64,000 nucleotides of DNA from positions 1,426,001 through 1,490,000 of the forward strand of contig NZ_CP133671.1 in the NCBI RefSeq assembly GCF_031326345.1. Direction: 5' to 3'. Under the pieces are notes generated by a model that did not search any database, was not told the DNA's origin, and saw nothing but the letters and a program-made list of their open reading frames with translations. Below are positions 43,742 to 50,869 of the stretch, piece after piece. The position numbers and the translations under genes are program-made. Origin of the DNA: Aureispira sp. CCB-E. Its GTDB lineage: Bacteria; Bacteroidota; Bacteroidia; Chitinophagales; Saprospiraceae. Every line of letters begins with the position of its first letter. Position 1 is the first letter of the stretch.

Positions 43742-44082
43742 AAGTTTTTTTAGTTTTTAGCATACATTATTTTCCTGAATGATTGCAGAATAGTAATGCT
43801 GATGAATGGTTTATGTAACTTATAAACGTAAGGTATAGTTCCAGTACCTGAATAGTTTTGTTTGTTGAAACGATGTAGAAATAGCAGATAATAGCACAGT
43901 ACTACTAGCTAAGTTTGTCAAGTAATGAAACTTTATCAGTTGATTATCGATACTTGGAATTTTTAAGTGTTTTAGGTGTATAATATTGGTAGTTAGGTTT
44001 TTATGGTTTTTAAAAAAGGAGTGTTGTACGGAACAATTACCCAATTTATGGATTATTTTGAATAAAAAAATAACTCCAAAAC

Positions 44083-44113
44083 TTGCATTTTTAATTTTTA
44101 ATGTACAGCTTTG
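44083..44113 (+). promoter_or_regulatory. Candidate promoter of the sulfate-reduction operon leader
   Basis: TTG at 44083-44085 and TACAGCTTTG ending at 44113, an approximate TTG / TAnnTTTG pair with 18 bases between and two extra bases in the -7 box. It would start transcripts about 40 bases before the first leader peptide. Confidence 0.35.
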
Positions 44114-44156
44114 TATTATCAAACCGACTAAAATGGTTTTTAATTAAAAGACAAAC

Positions 44157-44222
44157 ATGAAAATTATCATTACATATTCAATCAATACTTGTTGTTGTTC
44201 TTGTCAGAAAAAACTCTGGTAG
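44157..44222 (+). CDS. Cysteine leader peptide 1
   Basis: 21-codon frame ATG to TAG encoding a peptide with the segment NTCCCSCQKKLW: three adjacent TGT codons, one Ser, and a fourth TGT (44190-44204). It is followed 48 bases later by an intrinsic terminator (44271-44308) and lies upstream of the sulfite-reductase operon. Four Cys in five codons in so short a frame, ahead of a cysteine-synthesis operon, is the signature of an amino-acid attenuator leader. Too short for standard ORF calling. Function inferred from architecture. Confidence 0.8.
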   Translation: MKIIITYSINTCCCSCQKKLW

Positions 44223-44282
44223 GAATGCGTTATCTTATATGTAATCATAATTAAATAAAATATAACCAAGAACCTTCTAGAG
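44214..44282 (+). promoter_or_regulatory. Predicted antiterminator pairing of attenuator 1
   Basis: CTCTGGTAGG (44214-44223, covering the leader stop codon) can pair with CCTTCTAGAG (44273-44282): nine pairs including one G-U, with one U-U mismatch. The second segment is the 5' arm of terminator 1, so the two structures exclude each other. A ribosome stalled on the Cys codons leaves 44214-44223 free; one that reaches the stop codon covers it. Confidence 0.6.
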
Positions 44283-44308
44283 ATACTAATTTCTAGAAGG
44301 TTTTTTTA
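44271..44308 (+). terminator. Attenuator terminator 1
   Basis: Perfect 11-bp stem AACCTTCTAGA / TCTAGAAGGTT, ten-base loop, seven T at 44301-44307. It lies after leader peptide 1 and before leader peptide 2, with no full-length gene ending here. Confidence 0.88.
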
Positions 44309-44370
44309 TTCTGTATCTATAAAATCCACGAAACGTTAAGAAATTGAGTGGAGTCAATCAATATCAATTT

Positions 44371-44472
44371 ATGTCTATTTATACTCTATATAACTGTTGT
44401 ACCTGCTGTTGTTGTTGCTTCAAGATAATTTCTTGTAAGTGGATGTGCACGTTATGGATAAACCTATATTGA
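44371..44472 (+). CDS. Cysteine leader peptide 2
   Basis: 33-codon frame ATG to TGA. Codons 9-16 read NCCTCCCCCF together with their neighbours: seven Cys within eight positions (44395-44418), with further Cys at 22 and 26, using both TGT and TGC. A terminator follows at 44502. It repeats the arrangement of leader 1, 63 bases beyond terminator 1, and directly precedes the sulfite-reductase gene. The peptide itself probably has no function beyond ribosome sensing of Cys-tRNA (inference). Confidence 0.82.
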   Translation: MSIYTLYNCCTCCCCCFKIISCKWMCTLWINLY

Positions 44473-44519
44473 TAGACAAATAATAGTATTCATTTAATGC
44501 AAAAGCCCTTTCAGGAAAT
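44428..44519 (+). promoter_or_regulatory. Predicted antiterminator pairing of attenuator 2
   Basis: ATTTCTTGTAAGTG (44428-44441), immediately after the Cys run, can pair with CCCTTTCAGGAAAT (44506-44519): 12 of 14 positions pair, including one G-U. The latter is the 5' arm of terminator 2. The position just downstream of the Cys codons fits classical ribosome-stalling attenuation. Confidence 0.6.
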
Positions 44520-44547
44520 ATTACTTCCTGAAAGGGCTTTCTCTTTT
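44502..44547 (+). terminator. Attenuator terminator 2
   Basis: Perfect 16-bp stem AAAGCCCTTTCAGGAA / TTCCTGAAAGGGCTTT, seven-base loop, then CTCTTTT. It sits 37 bases before the sulfite reductase start, so any transcript of that gene starting upstream must read through it. Confidence 0.9.
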
Positions 44548-44583
44548 ATTTCTTAACTGTGGATCACTAAAAACTTATATGTC

Positions 44584-46713
44584 ATGGCAACTAAATTAAA
44601 CTTAGAAGGTATTCAACCTGCTGATCAAAAAGACATTACTGAATTAAAACAAAAGATAACAGATGTTCAATTGGGACGGATTGATGAGGAACGTTTTAAA
44701 CATTATAGACTAACAAGAGGGGTATATGGACAACGTCAGTTGGGGGTGCAAATGTTTAGGACAAAAATTCCGTTTGGTCGTTTGACAACAGAGCAGTTGG
44801 ATGCTTTGGCAGATGCTTCAGAACGATATAGTACGGGAAATTTACATTTGACGACGCGTCAAAATATACAGTTGCATTATGTGAAGCTCAAGGATACACC
44901 TGCTTTATGGGCTGACTTATCTAGAGTTGGAGTGACTGCAATGGGGGCTTGTGGCAATACGATTCGAAATATTACGGCTTCTGCAAAAGCGGGTATTCAC
45001 CCTGACGAACTGTTTGATGTGTCTCCTTATGTACATGCTTTGTTTGAGTATTTTTTGAGAAATCCTATTGCGCAAGAAATGGGACGAAAAATCAAAATAG
45101 CCTTTTCTGCTACCAATGAAGATTCCGCTTTTGCTTACTTCCATGATTTTGGATTTATACCTCGAATTAAAAATGGAGAACGAGGCTTTAAGGTATTGTT
45201 AGGAGGAGGCTTGGGGGCACAAGCGATGATAGCACCAACTGTTTATGAATTTTTGCCGACGTATAAAGTCATTCCATTTGTAGAAGCTTCGATTCGAGTT
45301 TTTGATCGTTATGGAGAACGAGAAAAAAGAATGAAAGCTCGATTGAAATTTTTATTAAAAAAATATACAATCGCTGAGTTTTTAGAATTGGTAGAGCAAG
45401 AAACCCGTGCTTTAGCCAATGCTTCCATAGAAATTGAGGATAGTAATAATTGGCAACCAACGCCACCCGCTACGTTGGCAGAAGAAACTTCTATTAGCAT
45501 TCAAAATCCTACTGCCTATCAATTATGGCGCTTAACAAATGTTTTTGAACAAAAGCAAAAGGGGTATCATGGCGTACAACTGAAAATTCGACTCGGCAAC
45601 TTAAGTGCATCTTTGGCTCGACAATTAAGTGGAATTGTTCGAAAGTATGCTGCTAATGAATTGCGTTTGACGATTAATCAAGGAATTCTACTAAAATACA
45701 TTCCAACAGATTCTTTGCCTGCGATTTACAATGCCTTAGATGCTTTAGGCTTGGCAAACCCTGGCTTTGGTTCAATTGTAGACGTTACGGCTTGTCCTGG
45801 TACAGACACGTGTAATTTAGCGGTTAGTAATAGTACTGCTTTGGCGAATCAGTTAGAGCAAGTATTGTTAGAGAATTATGCGTATTGGATTGGAGATAAG
45901 GAGGTGAACATCAAAATTAGTGGTTGTATGAATGCATGTGGACAACATATGGCTGCTAATATTGGCTTTCATGGTAGTTCTATCAAAGTTGGAAAACAGG
46001 TGCTGCCTGCCATGCAAATTGTTTTAGGGGGTGGGGTAGATGAAACGGGTAAGGGGTTTATTGCAGAGAAAATTATTAAAATTCCAACGAAGAGGACTCC
46101 AATTGCCTTGACTTGGCTGCTAGATGATTATGAAGAAAAAGAACTTGGAGGAGAGCGTTTTAATGATTATGTCCAACGTCAAGGAAAAATGTATTTCTAC
46201 AACTTGCTGAAAGAACTAACAACAAAGGATGATCTACATTCTAGTGATTTTTGGGACTGGGGACAAGAGACGATTTATAAAAAAGAAATTGGAGTTGGTG
46301 AGTGTGCAGGAGTCGCATTTGATATGGTAACTACGATTTTGAACGATGCCAAAGAAAAAGTTGAATTAGGCCGCCAAGCATTAGAAGAAGAGTTGTTTGG
46401 AGACAGTGTTTATCTGAGTTATGGAGCTTTTGTGGTTGCTGCCAAAGCCATTTTATTGGGTGTTGATGTGAAGTGCAATACGCACATTGGGATTATCAAG
46501 GATTTTGATCAGCACTTGGTTGATACAGGTCTTTTTGATTTGGAGGTGCCTTTTGCAGAGTTGGTTTTGCAAATCAATCAGAACCAGCCAGAACCAGCCT
46601 TTGCGGAGCAATATTGGCAACAAGCAGCTGCCTTTTTAGAACAAGTATTTGCTTATAGAGAAGCACGTTTGGATGGAAATAAAGAAGTTATTAATGCCCA
46701 TTATAACGCCTAA
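44584..46713 (+). CDS. Siroheme sulfite (nitrite/sulfite) reductase with C-terminal extension
   Basis: 709 residues. Two ferredoxin-like half domains and two siroheme/[4Fe-4S] domains; the cluster and siroheme ligands are Cys404, Cys410 (ACPGTDTCN), Cys448 and Cys452 (SGCMNACGQH). STGNLHLTTRQNIQLH near 80-95 is the substrate-side motif. The final 150 residues, after LTWLLDDYEEKELGG, are additional helices resembling the HEPN-like tail seen on other Bacteroidota sulfite reductases. It reduces sulfite to sulfide for cysteine synthesis; neighbours make siroheme and reduce PAPS/APS, which favours sulfite over nitrite. First gene of the attenuator-controlled operon. Confidence 0.92.
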   Translation: MATKLNLEGIQPADQKDITELKQKITDVQLGRIDEERFKHYRLTRGVYGQRQLGVQMFRTKIPFGRLTTEQLDALADASERYSTGNLHLTTRQNIQLHYVKLKDTPALWADLSRVGVTAMGACGNTIRNITASAKAGIHPDELFDVSPYVHALFEYFLRNPIAQEMGRKIKIAFSATNEDSAFAYFHDFGFIPRIKNGERGFKVLLGGGLGAQAMIAPTVYEFLPTYKVIPFVEASIRVFDRYGEREKRMKARLKFLLKKYTIAEFLELVEQETRALANASIEIEDSNNWQPTPPATLAEETSISIQNPTAYQLWRLTNVFEQKQKGYHGVQLKIRLGNLSASLARQLSGIVRKYAANELRLTINQGILLKYIPTDSLPAIYNALDALGLANPGFGSIVDVTACPGTDTCNLAVSNSTALANQLEQVLLENYAYWIGDKEVNIKISGCMNACGQHMAANIGFHGSSIKVGKQVLPAMQIVLGGGVDETGKGFIAEKIIKIPTKRTPIALTWLLDDYEEKELGGERFNDYVQRQGKMYFYNLLKELTTKDDLHSSDFWDWGQETIYKKEIGVGECAGVAFDMVTTILNDAKEKVELGRQALEEELFGDSVYLSYGAFVVAAKAILLGVDVKCNTHIGIIKDFDQHLVDTGLFDLEVPFAELVLQINQNQPEPAFAEQYWQQAAAFLEQVFAYREARLDGNKEVINAHYNA

Positions 46714-46741
46714 AATCATCATCTATAAAATATAAAAGACA

Positions 46742-47506
46742 ATGAAAAAACAACCAAAGATAACGTTAATGGGCGCAGGTCCAGGAAGTGCAGACTTGAT
46801 CACAATTAGAGGGCTAAGAGCCTTGAGAACAGCGGATGTCATTTTGTACGATGCTTTGGCAAATCCAGAACTGTTGCAGAATGTATCTGAGAATACACTA
46901 AAAATTAATGTAGGGAAACGAGCAAATAAACATCGCTTTAGCCAATCAGAGATCAATTTAATGACGGTAAGTTATGCCTTTTCACACGGACACGTGGTGC
47001 GATTGAAAGGAGGAGATCCTTTTATATTTGGAAGAGCATACGAAGAGTTGCAATATGCGACTTCTTTTAATATAGAGACAACTATTGTACCTGGTGTGTC
47101 GAGTAGTACTGCGTTGGTAGGTTTGCAAGAAGTACCTTTGACACATAGGAATTATAGTCAAGGATTTTGGGTATTGACAGGAACAACCAAGCATGGTGTA
47201 TTGCCCAAAGATTTTTATTTGGCAGCGCAATCAAATTCAACTCTGGTTATCCTAATGGGGCTTCGAAAATTGGCTGAAATAACAAGGGTTTTGCACCGCT
47301 ACGGAAAAGGAAATACACCCGTCATGGTGATTCAAAATGGCTCCTTACCCAATGAGCGTGTTGTATTGGGGACAGTAGATACAATTGTTGATATTGTAGA
47401 AAAAGAAGGGATTCAAACGCCTGCTGTTATTGTCGTTGGGCAAGTGGTTGCTTTACATCCCGACTTAGTGAAAAGTTATGCTATTACAGTCAATTCAAAA
47501 AATTAA
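46742..47506 (+). CDS. cobA: Uroporphyrinogen-III C-methyltransferase
   Basis: 254 residues. SUMT motifs: LMGAGPGSADLITIRGLRAL at 9-28, LKGGDPFIFGRAYEE, VPGVSSSTALVG, and the late PVMVIQNGSLPNERVVLGT. Uses SAM to methylate uroporphyrinogen III at C2 and C7, giving precorrin-2, the precursor of siroheme. It is 28 bases downstream of the sulfite reductase gene and 5 bases before the next siroheme gene, matching a dedicated siroheme supply for the reductase. Confidence 0.95.
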   Translation: MKKQPKITLMGAGPGSADLITIRGLRALRTADVILYDALANPELLQNVSENTLKINVGKRANKHRFSQSEINLMTVSYAFSHGHVVRLKGGDPFIFGRAYEELQYATSFNIETTIVPGVSSSTALVGLQEVPLTHRNYSQGFWVLTGTTKHGVLPKDFYLAAQSNSTLVILMGLRKLAEITRVLHRYGKGNTPVMVIQNGSLPNERVVLGTVDTIVDIVEKEGIQTPAVIVVGQVVALHPDLVKSYAITVNSKN

Positions 47507-47511
47507 AGAGT

Positions 47512-48093
47512 ATGAATACATTATATCCTGTTTTTCTAAAAGTTAATCAATTGCCTATCTTAATTGTTGGTGGTGGGCATGTAGGTTATGAAAAAATTAG
47601 TTTGATTCTAAAAAATAGCCCCGACGCAAGAATTATTTTGGTCGCTATAGAAATTTCTAAAAAAATTCGTTCGCTGCTGGTGGGGCGAGAACATCAAGTA
47701 ACCTTAATAGAACGACCTTTTCAATTGTATGATTTGGAAAAGAAAAGTTTGGTCATTGTAGCAACCAACAATCGTTCGTTGAATAAATATATTTGGAGTG
47801 AAGCCAAGTCAAGAGGTACTATTGTTAATGTTGCCGATACACCTTTGTTGTGTGACTTTTATTTGGGGTCTGTTGTTACCAAAGGAGATTTAAAAATAGC
47901 TATTTCTACCAATGGGAAATCTCCAACTTTTGCCAAAAGGTTGAGGCAGTTGCTCGAGAATATATTGCCAGAAGAAATTGAGGGACTTTTGGAGAATATG
48001 TATGATTTTAGACAAACATTGGGAGTTGATTTTGAACGAAAAGTTAAAATTTTAAATGCTTTGACAGAAAGCTTATTGGATAAATCTGCTTAG
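47512..48093 (+). CDS. Precorrin-2 dehydrogenase / siroheme synthase (CysG N-terminal type)
   Basis: 193 residues. The NAD-binding motif LPILIVGGGHVGYEKISLIL at 14-33, VIVATNNRSLNKYIWSEAKS and VADTPLLCDFYLGSVVTKGDLKIAISTNGKSP match the CysG N-terminal/Met8p family, which oxidises precorrin-2 to sirohydrochlorin and may insert iron. It completes siroheme synthesis with the upstream CobA. Length fits stand-alone members. Gene symbol left open because such proteins are named variously (sirC, met8, cysG N-terminal). Confidence 0.92.
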   Translation: MNTLYPVFLKVNQLPILIVGGGHVGYEKISLILKNSPDARIILVAIEISKKIRSLLVGREHQVTLIERPFQLYDLEKKSLVIVATNNRSLNKYIWSEAKSRGTIVNVADTPLLCDFYLGSVVTKGDLKIAISTNGKSPTFAKRLRQLLENILPEEIEGLLENMYDFRQTLGVDFERKVKILNALTESLLDKSA

Positions 48094-48148
48094 TAAGTAA
48101 TCATTCAAAAAAATATACTTATAAGCTTCAAAATGATACTTACTGATC

Positions 48149-48415
48149 ATGAAAAAAGAACAAAAACGAAGAAGCCTTGTCAAAGCATTGACCTATAGAG
48201 TCGGGGCAACAATTGCTACGTTTTCCATTACATTGGCATTTACTGGCAATATTAAATTAGCAAGCACAATAGGTTTTTTAGATGGAATTGTAAAATTTCT
48301 ATTGTTTTATATCAATGAACGAATTTGGATTAGAACCAATTGGGGCTATCACACCAATCACCCTTCAATTTTATCAGATTATGAAAACCAAGAAGCCTTT
48401 TCCAAACTCAAATAG
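48149..48415 (+). CDS. DUF2061 membrane protein
   Basis: 88 residues with two hydrophobic segments (ATIATFSITLAFTG, IGFLDGIVKFLLFYINERIW), starting KRRSLVKALTYRVGATI, the usual DUF2061 opening. Frequently encoded next to cysH and sulfate-assimilation genes in Bacteroidota, but its function is not established. Its last 35 bases overlap the cysH start region, so translational coupling is likely. Confidence 0.88.
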   Translation: MKKEQKRRSLVKALTYRVGATIATFSITLAFTGNIKLASTIGFLDGIVKFLLFYINERIWIRTNWGYHTNHPSILSDYENQEAFSKLK

Positions 48416-49085
48416 TCCTATTGATGATAAGGATATCGCAAGCCTAAACGAGCAGTTTAAACCATTGCCTCCTATAGAGCGCATCAAACTTTTGTACCAT
48501 CTATTTGATGTGAAATCTATCTTATATACCTCTTCTTTTGGGACAAAGTCAGCCTTGTTGCTTTATTGGATTAGTAATCTTCAAGCTGCACAGAAAATTC
48601 ATTTTCTGGATACTGGATACCATTTTGAGGAAACGCTAAGATACAAAGATGCATTGGTTCAGTCTTTAAATTTGGAAGTCGTTCATTTGAAACCAGAAAC
48701 AACAGCCCATCAGGCAACTTTAGAGGCTGAAATGTGGAAGAATAATACTAGTAAGTGTTGTTATATTAATAAAGTAGTGCCACTAGAATTGGTGAAGTTA
48801 GATTATGATATTTGGATTTCAGGTCTGATGGCTTATCAAACTCCTTTTAGAAGAAACTTAGAGGTATTTGAGAAAAAGGATAATATCTTGAAATTTTATC
48901 CATTAATAGATCTTTCAGAATCAGATTTTAACACAGCCTACCAAGCAACGAATTTGCCCCCTCATCCATTAGAGGTATTAGGGTATCATTCAATAGGATG
49001 TTTGCATTGCACGCAAAGAGGCAAGGGGCGTAGTGGTCGTTGGAGTAGAAGCTCAAAAACAGAGTGCGGTCTGCATTTTAACTAA
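48381..49085 (+). CDS. cysH: Phosphoadenylyl/adenylyl-sulfate reductase
   Basis: 234 residues from the ATG at 48381 (MKTKKPFPNS); an in-frame ATG at 48315 would overlap DUF2061 by 101 bases and add no conserved sequence. SSFGTKSALLLYWI is the PP-loop-type nucleotide region; Cys126-Cys127, Cys207 and Cys210 are the [4Fe-4S] ligands of APS-reductase-type enzymes, and Cys229 in the C-terminal ECGLH is catalytic. It releases sulfite from APS/PAPS using thioredoxin. The Fe-S Cys set suggests APS as substrate. No sulfate adenylyltransferase genes (cysD/cysN) are in the window. Last gene of the operon. Confidence 0.93.
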   Translation: MKTKKPFPNSNSPIDDKDIASLNEQFKPLPPIERIKLLYHLFDVKSILYTSSFGTKSALLLYWISNLQAAQKIHFLDTGYHFEETLRYKDALVQSLNLEVVHLKPETTAHQATLEAEMWKNNTSKCCYINKVVPLELVKLDYDIWISGLMAYQTPFRRNLEVFEKKDNILKFYPLIDLSESDFNTAYQATNLPPHPLEVLGYHSIGCLHCTQRGKGRSGRWSRSSKTECGLHFN

Positions 49086-49098
49086 AATATCTTATTGT

Positions 49099-49141
49099 AG
49101 TAGTTAGCTACGCTGCTACTGCATAGTTTTAACGAACTATT
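49099..49141 (+). repeat. Dispersed palindromic repeat, copy C
   Basis: AGTAGTTAGCTACGCTGCTA then CTGCATAGTTTTAACGAACT and ATT. Its ends (TAGTT / AACTA) are inverted. It lies 14 bases after cysH and before the insertion sequence. Confidence 0.66.
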
Positions 49142-49239
49142 ATTATCGAAAATGAATAGAATAATAGAGTCAGTCTGCTAAAAGATTATCAAAGAAGCAA
49201 TCAGTTTTAGGGGTAAAGCTGACGGTTATTGAAACATGA

Positions 49240-49275
49240 GTCATCCCGAATTTTTCGGCGATGACTTTTTTTTTG
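49240..49275 (+). terminator. Terminator hairpin at the IS left end
   Basis: GTCATC-CCGAA pairs with TTCGG-CGATGAC (one bulged G), followed by nine T. It would block outside transcripts, including those of the cysH operon, from entering the transposase gene. Confidence 0.75.
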
Positions 49276-49329
49276 GAAAAAAGATAGGAATCTACTAGAT
49301 TTAATTACCACAAAAAATTAGAGATTCCT

Positions 49330-50694
49330 ATGTATTATAATAAACTACAAGATACAGAAAATATCAATAAAGAGAATGGAGCAGGATGGACAATTTTACA
49401 TCGCTCACATCAATACTTGTCTAAATTACTCTTAAAACTAGATGAAGATTTAGATAAACGTTTGGTGCGTACATTTTATAATGTATTTATAGCAGTTTTA
49501 ATGTCAAGAAATCGTTCAGATGCCTTGCTATTGACCGAGTTAGGCGCCTTAGTTCTTGGTCCTAAAAAAGCTAAAGCAGGAGTAAAACGTGTGAGTAATT
49601 TATTTCGCAGTAAGAAATGGGATTACCAAATAATAGATCAACATTTAGAAGAAGAGTTTGTTGCTAGATTGGAAGATAAGCAAGAATTAGGAAAAAGTTG
49701 GTTGATGCTCTGGGATGATAGTGTACTAGAAAAGCCCGAAAGTTGGTTTAGTGAAGGGCTAAGCCCAGTACACAGTAAGAAGAGTCAACGGTTAACACGA
49801 ATAAAACCAGGTTATTATGATAAGCATAAACGTATTTGTGTTCCTGGATTTGAGTGGTCGGGTGCAGTTTTAACCTCCTTGCATGCGAAGGAAGTTCCTC
49901 AAATATCTAAAATGCGTTGGTTTGCCACAAGAGGTAAACATAAAGAGGAAAGTTCGGAGATATTTTATCGGATGTTTAATGCTCTAAATAAACGTGTAGC
50001 ATCTACACAAGCGGATGTGCTTCATGTCTTTGATAGAGGTTATGCCAATGGTGTTTTTGTAGAACGTATGCTCAACTTTAAAGCAAAGTTTCTAGTTCGT
50101 TGGAAAAAGCTTAATAATTTGATTGATGAAAATGGAGTGAAGAAAAATACCTATCGTCTTTCTCTGGGACAAAAAGCTAAGGATCATCGCCTAATATGGG
50201 ATAATATTCGGAAAGAAACGAGAAGCGTCAAAATACTCTACCGAAAAGTAGCTCATCCATGGTTTCCCCAAACAGATTTATACCTCGTTATTGTTCGTGA
50301 TAAACGCAAAGGCACTTCTCCTATGTACTTGCTAACCAATGAAGTAATTGACACTTGTGGCAAAGCATGGGAAATGTTCTATTCTTATATGAAACGATGG
50401 GATATTGAACAGGTTTTTAGATATGGAAAATCAGAGTTGGGTATGGAGTCTCCTAGGCTTTGGTTCTTTGAAAATCGTCTTAAAATGTTGATGTTAGTTA
50501 CTTTGGTAATGGATTTTTTGTTTCGGATGTTGAGGAACTTTAGAGCAACTATGACTACTATCATTAATATTTGGTGTCCTAGAACAGGAAATCGGCACCG
50601 AAAGACTTCGATGCCGATTTACAGACTTAGAAAAGCCATCCATTTTATCTTAACATTTTTATTTTGTCAATGTGCTTTAGAAAATTCGGGATGA
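49330..50694 (+). CDS. IS4-family DDE transposase
   Basis: 454 residues, apparently intact. The RNase-H-like catalytic core has Asp129/Asp130 (MLWDDSVLEK), Asp235 (HVFDRGYANG) and the IS4 signature Y-(2)-R-(3)-E-(6)-K at Tyr353, Arg356, Glu360 and Lys367 (YMKRWDIEQVFRYGK). N-terminal helical region about 20-110 is probably the DNA-binding part. Reading frame spans almost the whole element, the stop lying inside the right inverted repeat. Likely still active. Confidence 0.94.
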   Translation: MYYNKLQDTENINKENGAGWTILHRSHQYLSKLLLKLDEDLDKRLVRTFYNVFIAVLMSRNRSDALLLTELGALVLGPKKAKAGVKRVSNLFRSKKWDYQIIDQHLEEEFVARLEDKQELGKSWLMLWDDSVLEKPESWFSEGLSPVHSKKSQRLTRIKPGYYDKHKRICVPGFEWSGAVLTSLHAKEVPQISKMRWFATRGKHKEESSEIFYRMFNALNKRVASTQADVLHVFDRGYANGVFVERMLNFKAKFLVRWKKLNNLIDENGVKKNTYRLSLGQKAKDHRLIWDNIRKETRSVKILYRKVAHPWFPQTDLYLVIVRDKRKGTSPMYLLTNEVIDTCGKAWEMFYSYMKRWDIEQVFRYGKSELGMESPRLWFFENRLKMLMLVTLVMDFLFRMLRNFRATMTTIINIWCPRTGNRHRKTSMPIYRLRKAIHFILTFLFCQCALENSG

Positions 50695-50745
50695 CTCATG
50701 AGTTTTTATGCATCAATCATTTTTATTTCGAATAAATTCAAAATG

Positions 50746-50777
50746 TTTGGTAAAAAACAGCTTTATTATTATCTTTG
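50746..50777 (+). promoter_or_regulatory. Bacteroidota-type promoter of rpsA
   Basis: TTTG at 50746-50749 and TATCTTTG at 50770-50777 separated by 20 bases fit the sigma-ABfr consensus (TTTG, 19-21 bases, TAnnTTTG). It lies 46 bases outside the insertion sequence and leaves an approximately 85-base leader before rpsA. Confidence 0.75.
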
Positions 50778-50869
50778 CACTCGCTTTTTAAGCTCTTATA
50801 CAAGTGTTTGAGCCTCAAAAGCTGATCGAAAAATTATTTCTTAACCTTTTAAAAACAAGTTTTTTCTAA

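Larger units (their letters stand above)
49235..50700 (+). mobile_element. IS4-family insertion sequence, complete
   Basis: 1466 bases bounded by perfect 20-bp inverted repeats: CATGAGTCATCCCGAATTTT at 49235-49254 and its complement at 50681-50700. One transposase gene fills it. The left end forms a terminator hairpin. I could not find a target-site duplication; the repeats may extend differently from the true ends. It sits between the cysH operon and the rpsA promoter without breaking either. Confidence 0.9.

Noticed and set aside
43820-44122. 100-residue minus-strand open frame upstream of the nucleotidyltransferases
   Set aside because: Low-complexity composition, overlaps the probable promoter of the sulfate-reduction leader, and shows no recognisable domain.
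48315-48380. Upstream ATG start for cysH
   Set aside because: It overlaps DUF2061 by 101 bases and encodes a non-conserved extension; ATG 48381 gives a normal-length enzyme.
49225-50712. Target-site duplication of the IS
   Set aside because: Flanks GGTTATTGAAA and AGTTTTTATGC do not match over the 9-13 bases expected of IS4 members; CATGAG near both ends belongs to the inverted repeats.
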